Origin: Siphonodentalium dalli | Lineage: Eukaryota > Mollusca > Scaphopoda > Gadilida > Siphonodentaliidae | Direction: 5' to 3' | DNA: 64,000 bases | Assembly (NCBI GenBank): GCA_032622095.1 | Contig: CP136061.1 | Coordinates: 221,187,148-221,251,147, forward strand | Shown: positions 26,520 through 34,988 of the stretch, piece after piece | Numbering within the stretch: position 1 is the first letter of the stretch | How the letters are laid out: each line of letters begins with the position of its first letter | Made by a program: the position numbers and the translations under genes | Notes under the pieces: model-generated | What the model was told of the DNA's origin: nothing | What the model saw: only the letters and a program-made list of their open reading frames with translations | Databases searched by the model: none

Positions 26520-27240
26520 TTGGGCCGAAATTGGTTTGGGTCGTTCAAAAAGTGGACCGAAAATGAATTGCTCTGCTCGGTCGGGAAAAATACGGAAATT
26601 GTGGAAATGACCACGGATGTAAAGTCAGATAAATATAGAATCGTCAGAGGCCACCTGGTCGAAAAATATTTGGGACGAGTTTCAAAAAGTTGTTTAAAAA
26701 ATGAGCTACCGCTCTGCTCGGTTGGGAAAATTAGGAAATTGTGGCATTTGATGGAATGGAGGCCAGGGTTGGATCAGATGGTGGCAGCAATGGGATGGAA
26801 TGGTGACAAGCATGATGGCATAAGTAAAGTTATTTCAGATGTGGCCACACACGAATTTGAAGTCATTTGCGACATTTCCAGAAATTTTACCGAACAAGCA
26901 GAGGGCAGAGTGATTTTCGGAAAATTTTGAAACTCCGCCCAAAATGTTTTAGGCCAAAATGCTTAGCGCTAACTCATTTTCAGATCAATGTTTGAAACTC
27001 GGCCCAGTATTTTTCGGCCCATAATGTTTGGCCCAGGTTGCCACTGGCGATTCTTTTGGCCCAAATTTACGTCATATTTCACTAAAGATGTTCACCGAGT
27101 AAAGTGGCAACTAGTTTTCGGACCACTTTTTGAATCTCGATCCAAAACTTTTCGGCCCAAAATGTTTCGCCCATGTGAAAATGTTTCGCCCATGTGGCCA
27201 CACGAATTTGGTGTCATTTGCCAACTTTGCCGAATAAGGA
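26520..27240. repeat. Degenerate repeat block (two motif sets)
   Basis: CTCTGCTCGGTCGGGAAAA with AGGAAATTGTGG recurs near 26569 and 26711 (142 bp apart). GTGGCCACACACGAATTTG followed by GTCATTTGC recurs near 26840 and 27193. AAACTCGGCCCAGTAT-type phrases recur near 26930, 26993 and 27133. The 136-codon frame at 26520-26930 spans two of these units and is better explained by the repeat than by a gene. Confidence 0.5.
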
Positions 27241-27776
27241 ATAAGTAACGGAATTAACGTTGCTTACTATGATAAAGAGTAATATTGCTGTCCCAGTTGG
27301 TGGAAACATATAAGAAAAAAATAGTTATGTTCTTTGTGACATAACCTGGTGTTGGCTGCTCTCTCGTATTCAAAATTATTATCTTATGACTTGGCCTATA
27401 CATAATGTTCAAGGAAGAGACACATCGTCATTAAGTACGCGTGCATTCGATTGCGTCTCAGGACATCAGTACCGGTGTGTATGGTATATTGGTATATTGA
27501 ATTGAGTACACACTGACGTCTATATATTGTGCTCTATGAATGGACCTATTGATTTTAAGAGTGTACCATAATCGAAACACATGCAACGGTGACGTGCAAA
27601 CACTGTCGGAGGCGGATAACGGGTTGTTATAAATGAGTACCGATGGGACTTAAATAATACTGCAACATGTTTGACTAATTGAAATGCTTGACATAGAAAA
27701 ACATGGTTGCCAATTAGTTCAGTACAGGCCGCGGTGATTCCTGTCACTGCATGTATGGAAAACTATATATACATAG
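27241..27776. other. Non-coding stretch
   Basis: No feature recognised. Confidence 0.4.
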
Positions 27777-27901
27777 CACCCGATTACACAGGTCCCCATG
27801 CAGAACAGAATTTGACCCCACCCCAGTAATACTTAATCACATAGGATTATGTATTATTGGGGGTGGGGTCATATTTTGTTCTGGTGACCTGCACCCGATT
27901 A
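27777..27901. mobile_element. Small foldback element flanked by a 10-bp direct repeat
   Basis: CACCCGATTA occurs at 27777-27786 and again at 27892-27901. Between them, 105 bp form an imperfect palindrome whose arms contain TTTGACCCCACCCCAGTAAT and the inverse of ATGACCCCACCCCCAATAAT. The outer terminus is CACAGGTC on one side and CAGGTCACC on the other. The superfamily is unclear. An 8-bp target duplication plus 2 bp of chance match would fit a hAT-like MITE. Confidence 0.65.
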
Positions 27902-28603
27902 ATGTTAGTAACAGAGCGAGACCCGAAAAAAAGATAAAAAGGGGTAATTATTAATGCCCAGTCTACCGAGTCTAGCTATCAAATACTACTTTGTCGTCAT
28001 TATACAAACACAAGCTCTGACCGAATAGCTAGTATTGACCGACTGTAAAACGAATACATATATATATAAAGTAAACACATTATCGTATCAATTTTATACA
28101 AGTTTAAATAAGTTATCCTAGTTAAAATACATAACTGTAAGTTGTAACAGTTAAAATTTTGATTTATCGAGTAATAAAATTACTATTTTTTTTTTTTTTT
28201 AAACACCAGAAAAAAAATCAGTTTAATTTAATTTTCCACATTCAGTTAAAAAAAAGACAGAGAAGGAAATTAGAATTTGCTTGAATTTCACGATTCTGAG
28301 GTTTTGGAAATCGTTCAAAGTACGGTTAGCCAAAAATTATCTCCAGTAATAGTAATAGATAAATTATTGGTGGTTGTGTTATATACCTTTATTTGATAAT
28401 TTATAGTTAAAATCATCATAAAATAGCAATAGCAATTGGTTTCTTTCTTGCAGGTGGAACATATATCCGAACCAAATCGGATACAACTTAGAAAATACTA
28501 AGCAAGCTACAGGGGGAGGGGAATTATCGAAGTGGAAATATGTTTTACACCGAGAAGGAATGCAAGGTAAACAAATGGGGACATCATCCCCCCCCCCCCA
28601 CAA
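27902..28603. other. Non-coding stretch
   Basis: Contains a T tract near 28186-28200 and C12 at 28588-28599. The 213-codon minus-strand frame at 28379-29020 crosses from here into the GAT/GAC microsatellite and is not a credible gene. Confidence 0.55.
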
Positions 28604-28619
28604 ATAATGATGATGACAG

Positions 28620-28653
<34 letters not shown>

Positions 28654-28976
28654 TGTGGCAACATTGGTGATACCGATGATGACTACGACGACGACGAAGA
28701 TGATTATATGTGATGACGGTGATGATGACGGTGATGATGATGATGACGATGGTTACGACGACGACGACGACGACGACGACGATGATGATGCTGCTGATGG
28801 TGATAGTGGTGATGGTGGTGGTGGTGGCAACATTGATGATAACGATGATGGCTATACGACGACAAAGATGATTAGTTTTGATGATGACGGTGATGATGAT
28901 GGTGACGACGATGATGATGATGTGATGTGATGACAATGATATTGATGATGACGACGACGACAATGTAAATTTATGG
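28604..28976. repeat. GAT/GAC/GGT trinucleotide microsatellite
   Basis: About 370 bp of interrupted GAT, GAC and GGT triplets. Translated, it gives long Asp or His runs. Trinucleotide phase gives open frames on both strands, so they are not evidence for coding. Confidence 0.9.
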
Positions 28977-29394
28977 ACCACGATCGCAAAACGCAACGGC
29001 TCTCGGAATACTTTGTACATGTATACATTGATCTGTATATACTATATAGTGTATGTTTTCATTATATATATATATATATTAAATAAATTAATTAGTGAAC
29101 CGAATTAATTATATAACGGTAAAGGTCCTCCATTTAATCGTAGCTGTCTGGCCACTCTTGGCACTCTATTCCAGACTGTATTGTATCTTGGCAGGTCGTT
29201 ATGTCGTGGTTCGTGGGTTAATTACCGCCGCTCGTGTCAGTAATTTATTAATGACAAATCGTTAGCCTGCAGAAGCGATTATTTGTTTCGGTTCAATTTA
29301 TTTGGAACAAGCCGCAATCGATGTATTTTCTGTGGAATTTAGGTCAAATTCCTGCAGCATTAATCTGTCTAATCCATTGGCCGGGGTACTGAGC
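28977..29394. other. Unique-looking non-coding segment with homeodomain-like cores
   Basis: Includes an AT run at 29063-29080. The segment 29215-29335 is higher in complexity and contains GGTTAATTACCG, TAATTTATTAATGACA and AATCGATG, which resemble homeodomain binding cores. This is only a weak hint of a regulatory element. Confidence 0.3.
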
Positions 29395-30120
29395 TCTCTG
29401 TCGAAGAAATCCTTAATCCCCAAGACCTAACGGGAATAACGCTGAGGCAATCGCTTACCGATGTGGTTATATAGACGGCGTCACGGGGTATTCAAGGGAG
29501 GGGGTATCCCAACGTATATACCATGTATTTGGATGGGAATGAGTACTGAGCAATCCTTAACCACGGACGCCAACAAGAAAGCCTATAGAGGCAACAGTGT
29601 CTAGAGGCAGCAATTAGAGGACTTCACGTGGGGGGGGGGGGGGTAATCTGTCTAACCCATCGACCGGGATCCCTCTGCTGAAGCAATCCTTAATCCCCAA
29701 GATCTACCGAGAATAACGCTGAGGCAATCGATTATCGTGGTGGGTATGTGTGGCTTTCAGGTGGTATTCACGGGTGGTGGTGGGGGGGGGGGGGGGGGGT
29801 ACATATACTGCATATCTCGAAAACCTGAGACAGTGAGACTTAATTACCACGAATAACGCGGATGTACAAAATCGCTTATCGTGGTATATATATATATATA
29901 TAGACAGACGTATGCCAGCTAGAGACCATTGTGTGTAAGGGGCGGGTCGGTATTTGTATATTACCATGCATATAGACGGCTATCTCCCTGGAGGAGTAGC
30001 AATTCTTAATCACGAGAGACCTGCCAGGACATGATTATATACCAGCTAAAATAACGCCAAGGCAATCGCGTGTATTATGCGGCTTCGGAGCCCTCTTCAT
30101 GGGGGGGGGGGGTGTGCATG
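29395..30120. repeat. Degenerate repeat with core AATAACGCTGAGGCAATC and G tracts
   Basis: The core AATAACGCTGAGGCAATC, followed by GCTTA, appears near 29434, 29712, 29851 (diverged) and 30050, with one more diverged copy near 30647. The units also share CAATCCTTAATCCCCAAGA upstream. Several carry a G homopolymer downstream (29630-29643, 29782-29799, 30101-30112). Confidence 0.65.
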
Positions 30121-30234
30121 ACGTCATGCCATATATATACCGCCTGTGGATACGGACCTATATCAGTCGAGGTACCGATCGAGCTCTTTGCTGCAGTAAC
30201 CATTAACCGTAACCCGTAAACAGGAATATGCCCG

Positions 30235-30458
30235 GTCACTAACTCGCGGCCATATTGGATCCACCATGTCCGGTTCCCTGGTTTTATTTAGCTTTCCATA
30301 TATGGAAGTCATGAATAATTCAAAAGCTCCATATATGGAAATGCTACTTCAAAACTTTGACCTGTAGCACTAAAACCACGGAATCGGGGCTGGGTGAATC
30401 TATGAAACCACGGAACCGGACCTGCATGGTGGATCCAATATGGCCGCGAGTTAGTGAC
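30235..30458. mobile_element. Foldback MITE with about 33-bp terminal inverted repeats
   Basis: The termini start GTCACTAACTCGCGGCC and continue through CATATTGGATCCACCATG. The inverse copy ends at 30458. The centre contains two CCATATATGGAA palindromes. A diverged copy lies at 54903-55109. No clear target duplication is visible next to the ends, so the superfamily is left open. Confidence 0.75.
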
Positions 30459-30749
30459 AGGGCGTATATAGGAGAGGATATCCGGGATAGGAGGATTTTT
30501 AAAGAAAAAGTATATATATAGCCTGTAACAGTTGTCAACCCGCATTCTAAATATGTAACTGTATTCATGCATGTGCGTGTATTGTGTATGTCTTGTTCTG
30601 CCGATTTGTTTGGAGTAATATATTGTTTACATTTGCTGGAACAATAATAACGCTGATGCAATCGCTTATAGAAGCGGATATATACAGGTGGTCGTATAAT
30701 ATTAGAGATAATAATTGTGATACCATTAGGGGAGGGGTGGCCAAAACTT

Positions 30750-30835
30750 TGGCCAAAATTTTCAGTAGTTGGGAATTTCATGCCTGACACCACATTATAG
30801 TTGGAAGTTTCGGACCAAATATAGGTTGAAACGGT
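30750..30835. repeat. Dispersed repeat fragment related to 24107-24190
   Basis: Shares CCTGACACCACATTATAG, AGTTGGAAGTTTC and TAGGTTGAAACGG with the block near 24.1 kb. Confidence 0.5.
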
Positions 30836-30909
30836 TCGGATATATAGCTTTATTTTCCAGCTATATACGATGTATAATGTAAAACCTGTTACATGTATTA
30901 TATATAATA

Positions 30910-31450
30910 ATAGCAGATTAGCCCGCCACTGGCGGGATTGGTCCCATGGCTTTGGTCGATCCATTAATTTGTGTTTTTCAAGGTAACCCCGTACAGGCAC
31001 GCCGACAAAAATATTCCCCGTCCCGATTTGACCATACATAACAAATTTCACGTCGATGTCACCGCTGACGACCGAGATATCGCCCAATGTCATTTGTGGG
31101 TACCTGTTTCAAGGTCAAGGTCACCTCAGGCGGACAAACTGACCCGACGAAAATCTCCCCCGTCCCTTGGAAGCCCTAAGTAGGAAATTTCGTCTCGACA
31201 TCCACAGTTTCCGAGACGGTCGATTGAGCCGTATTTATACTCGTGTATATAAACGCTCTTTAACAACGACACCGCAGATACGAACGCCCTTTAATCATTA
31301 ACCCATCAGTTCCAACGACAGTTGCAGGGCGAAGGATGAAGAAGTGATCGGACGTTCTCAGAAGTGGTGCGATGAAACTTCTCGTGGCTTTTTACCCTTA
31401 GATAGCAAGTTTGGGCTCAATCGGTCAAGCCGTTTTCGAGTCTATATATA
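30910..31450 (-). mobile_element. Helitron fragment, reverse orientation (Heli-B type)
   Basis: It begins on the plus strand with (A)TAGCAGATTAGCCCGCC, matching the inverse of the Helitron 3' end at 46205-46230 (GGGCTAACCTGCTAG) with one change in CTAG. Segments at 31090-31190 and 31253-31415 are inverted relative to 33915-33995 and 33657-33846. It therefore forms one arm of a large inverted pair around the tandem Helitron array. The 5' end is not clear. Confidence 0.65.
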
Positions 31451-31460
31451 TATATTAATA

Positions 31461-31914
31461 TCTCATATATATTTTGAAGACCTCTGTCTGTCTGTTTGTC
31501 TGTTTGTTTGTCTGTTTCTCGACCGATCGGGACGAAACTTGGTACGTGTGTGTAGTTTGACCAGGCGGTCGACGTTGTCGTATTGGCGCAGACGAGATCT
31601 CGGAAACGGGTGGAGCTATCGACTTGAAATTTGCTATGTGAATGTATCTTGCCCCGGATACGAATTTTATCGGGTCGCCGAGTCCGTGAGACGCCAGCTT
31701 CGCGTATGCGCAGACGAGATATCGGAACGGGTGGAACTAACGACTTGAAATTTGGTATGTGAATGTATCTTGCCCCGGATACGAATTTTATCGGGTCGCC
31801 GAGCCCGTGCGACACCAGCCTCGTGAATAGCCCGGACAACGTCAGGCTGGGTAGAGCTATCGACTTGAAATTTGGTTTTTGAATAGCCCGTAAAACGTCG
31901 GGCTCATCGGCTAG
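31461..31914 (+). mobile_element. Helitron monomer 1 of tandem array (Heli-A)
   Basis: A 454-bp non-autonomous Helitron. The 5' end TCTCATATATATTTTGAAGA follows an A at 31460, as expected for A|T insertion, and leads into a CTGT/TTGT run. The 3' end is a GCCCG-stem hairpin, then TCATCGGCTAG ending at 31914. Two copies of a module of about 122 bp lie inside. The next element starts at the very next base. The plus-strand frame 31344-31748 is not a gene. Confidence 0.85.
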
Positions 31915-32297
31915 TCTCATATATATTTGGAAGACCTCTGTTTGTTCGTCTGTATGTTTGTTTGTCTGTCATTTATACAAATCTACGATTCTCGACCGAT
32001 CGGGACGAAACTTGGTACGTGTGTGTAGTTTGACCAGGCGGTCGACGTTGTCGTATCGGCGAGCCCGTGCGGCGCACGCTTCGCGCATGCGCAGACGAGA
32101 TATCGGAAACGGATGGACCTATCGACTTGAAATTTGCTATGTGAATGTATCTTGCCCTGATACGAATTTTATCGGATCGCCGAGCCCGTGCGACGCCAGC
32201 TTCGCGCATGCGCAGACCAGATCTCGGAAACGGGTGGAGCTATCGACTTGAAATTTGGTTTTTGAATAGCCCGGACAACGTCGGGCTCATCGGCTAG
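31915..32297 (+). mobile_element. Helitron monomer 2 of tandem array (Heli-A)
   Basis: 383 bp from TCTCATATATATTTGGAAGA to the hairpin plus TCATCGGCTAG. It abuts monomer 1 and monomer 3 with no extra base. It contains an NRF1-like palindrome, CGCGCATGCGCA, at 32082-32093 and 32203-32214. Confidence 0.87.
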
Positions 32298-32981
32298 TCT
32301 CATATATATTTTGAAGACCTCTGTCTGTATGTATGTTTGTTTGTTTGTCTGTCTGTCTGTCATTTATACAAATCTACGATTCTCGACCGATCGGGACGAA
32401 ACTTGGTACGTGTGTGTAGTTTGACCAGGCGGTGGACGTTGTCGTATTGTCGAGCCCGTGCGGCGCCCGCTTCGCGCATGCGCAGACGAGATCTCGGAAA
32501 CGGGTAGAGCTATCGACTTGAAATTTGCTATGTGAATGTATCTTGCCCCGGATACGAATTTTATCGGGTCGCCGAGCCCGTGCGACGCCAGCTTCGCGCA
32601 TGCGCAGACGATATCTCGGAAACGGGTGGAGCTATCGACTTGAAGTTTGGTATGTGAATGTATCTTGCCCCGGATACGAATTTTATCGGGTCGCCGAGCC
32701 CGTGCGACACCAGCTTCGCGCATGCGCAGACGAGATCTCGGAAACGGGTGGAGCTATCGACTTGAAATTTGGTATGTGAATGTATCTTGCCCCGGATACG
32801 AATTTTATCGGGTCGCCGAGCCCGTGCGACGCCAGCTTCGCGCATGCGCAGACCAGATCTCGGAAACGGGTGGAGCTTTCGACTTGAAATATGGTTTTTG
32901 AATAGCCCGGACAACGGGTGGAGCTATCGACTTGAAATTTGGTTTTTGAATAGCCCGGACAACGTCGGGCTCATGGCCTAG
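32298..32981 (+). mobile_element. Helitron monomer 3 of tandem array, expanded
   Basis: 684 bp. It has the same termini as its neighbours (3' variant TCATGGCCTAG) but two or three additional internal 122-bp modules. GAAACGGGTGGAGCTATCG occurs near 32619, 32741 and 32863 at exact 122-bp spacing, with a first variant near 32497. There is also a short terminal duplication near 32911. The many overlapping frames here are module translations. Confidence 0.87.
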
Positions 32982-33362
32982 TCTCATATATATTTTTAAG
33001 ACCTCTGTCTGTCTGTCTGTTTGTCTGTCTGTCATTAATACAAATCTACGATTTTCGACCGATCGGGACGAAACTTGGTACGTGTGTGTAGTTTGACCAG
33101 GCGGTCGTCGTTGTCGTATTGGCGAGCCCGTGCGACGCCCGTGCAGCGCCTGCGCATACGAGATCTCGGAAACGGGTGGAGCTATCGACTTGAAATTTGC
33201 TATGTGAATGTATCTTGCCCCGGGGTACGATTTTTATCGGGTCGCCGAGCCCGTGCGACGCAAGCTTCGCGCATGCGCAGACCAGATCTCGGAAACGGGT
33301 GGAGCTATCGACTTGAAATTTGGTTTTTGAATAGCCCGGACAACGTCGGGCTCATCGGCTAG
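32982..33362 (+). mobile_element. Helitron monomer 4 of tandem array (Heli-A)
   Basis: 381 bp with complete 5' TC and 3' CTAG ends. It starts directly after the CTAG of monomer 3 and is followed directly by monomer 5. Confidence 0.87.
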
Positions 33363-33643
33363 TCTCATATATATTTTGAAGACCTCTGTATGTTTGTCTG
33401 TCTGTATGTCTGTCATTTATACAAATCTACGATTCTCGACCGATCGGGACGAAACTTGGTACGTGTGTGTAGTTTGATCAAGCGGTCGACGTTGTCGTAT
33501 TGGCGACCCCGTGCGGTGCCCGCTTCGCGAATGCGCAGACGAGATCTCGGAAACGGGTGAAGCTATCGACTTAGCTATGTGAATGTATCTTGCCCCGGAT
33601 ACGAATTTTATCGGGTCGCCGAGCCCGTGCGACGCCAGCTTCG
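33363..33643 (+). mobile_element. Helitron monomer 5, 3' truncated
   Basis: It starts TCTCATATATATTTTGAAGA right after the CTAG at 33359-33362. It continues as a Heli-A element to about 33643, where it breaks into the plus-oriented Heli-B arm. The hairpin and CTAG end are missing. Confidence 0.8.
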
Positions 33644-34219
33644 AAAACTGCCGGAAGGATTGAGCCCAAACTTCCTATCTAAGGGTAAAATCCCAGATGA
33701 AGTGGTATCGCACCGCTTCTGAGAACGTCAGAGCACTCCTTCTCCACTCACAGTCACAAAAATTACCGCCATTGGCACGGTGGGTTTAATCGCGTTGATA
33801 GTTAAAGAGCGTTCGTATCCGCAGTGTCGTCGATAAAGAGCGTATGTGTGTAATGTGATTATTACGTCTGGGTCTGGGCGTGTGCGTGTAAGACTGTATC
33901 CAGACATGAGCGTGTTGTGTGACTTACTTAGGGCTTTCCGCCCGAGGTGATCTTCACCTTGAAACGGGTACCCACAAACGTACCTCTTTTGGGGACGGGT
34001 ACCATCACGGGACGGGTACCATCATGTCTCTTGATTAAAAAGGCAGAATTAACTCATATTAAATAAAAAAATTAACGGATTTCGACGAAATTTGATACCT
34101 ACGGATACTTTTATCGGGGGAGTGTTTTCGACGGGTAAAATCGTGACCCCGACCTGACCTTGACCTTCAAAATGGTCAATTCAAGGTCAAAGCCCGGACG
34201 AAATCGGGTCACCTGCTAG
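33644..34219 (+). mobile_element. Helitron 3' part, plus orientation (Heli-B type)
   Basis: It ends with GCCCGGACGAAATCGGGT (hairpin) and CACCTGCTAG at 34219. Segments 33657-33846 and 33915-33995 mirror the reverse-oriented copy at 31090-31415. They also resemble 45690-46075. The element ends at a CTAG that is directly joined to the next TC start. The 5' boundary is uncertain. Confidence 0.72.
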
Positions 34220-34988
34220 TCTAATATATATTTTTGGACTTATGTCTGTTTGTTTGTTGTTTGTCTGTTAGCTATGGCCGGGAAAACTGCCGGGCGGATT
34301 TTGACGAAATTTGATACCTAGGGTTACTTTTGTCCAGGGAGTGTTTTGGACGAGTCAAATCGTGACTCCGACCTGACCTCGACCTTCAAAAAGGTCAATT
34401 CAAGGTCAAATCGGGTAAAACGAACAGATTTCGACGAATTTGATACCTACAGGTACTTTTGTCCGGTGAGTCTTTTGGACGAGTCAAATCGTTACCTCGA
34501 CCTGACCTTAACCATCAAAAAGGTCAATTCAAGGTCAAATCGGGTAAAACGAACGGATTTAGACGAAATTTGATACCCATGGGTACTTTTTCCGGGGAGT
34601 GTTTTGGACTGGTCAAATCGTGACCCCGACCTGACATTGACCTTCACAATTGTCAATTCAAGGCCAAATCGCGAATTTTGACGGGATTTCGACAGCATTT
34701 GATACATAGGGTTACTTTTGTCCGACGAGTGTTTTTGACGGGTCAAATCGTGACCCCAACCTTACCTTGACCTTCAAAATGGTCAATTCAAGGTCAAATC
34801 GGGTCAAACCTGACGGATTTCGACGGGTACTTTTGTCGGGTACTTTTGTCCGGGGAGTGTTTTGGACGGGTCAAATCGTGACCTCGACCTGACCTTGACC
34901 TTCAAAATGGTCAATTCAAGGTCAAATCGCGCAATTCGCCAAAAAGCAGAGGGGAAACAGCCCGGACGAAGTCGGGTCCACCAGCTAG
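34220..34988 (+). mobile_element. Helitron with internal TCAAGGTCA-rich repeats
   Basis: 769 bp. The 5' end is TCTAATATATATTTTTGGAC, followed by CTGTTTGT runs. The 3' end is a GCCCGGACGAAGTCGGGT hairpin plus CCACCAGCTAG, with T after it. The interior is a tandem array of about six units of 115-130 bp. Each has GACCTTGACCTT-type and TCAAGGTCA motifs in opposite orientation. There is no Rep or helicase frame, so it is non-autonomous. Confidence 0.85.

Noticed and set aside
26520-26930. 136-codon plus-strand frame
   Set aside because: It spans two units of a degenerate repeat and has no recognised motif.
28379-29020. 213-codon minus-strand and 107-codon plus-strand frames rich in His, Ile or Asp
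   Set aside because: They are translations of the GAT/GAC/GGT microsatellite, which is open in several frames by composition.
30344-31093. 249-codon minus-strand frame, the longest in the window
   Set aside because: It runs through a foldback MITE, a dispersed repeat fragment and a Helitron end, with no domain recognised. It is a chance frame across repeats.
31344-33416. Overlapping frames on both strands with DRSGRNLVRVCSLTRR-like repeats
   Set aside because: They follow the Helitron modules exactly and repeat with them. There is no Rep or helicase signature.
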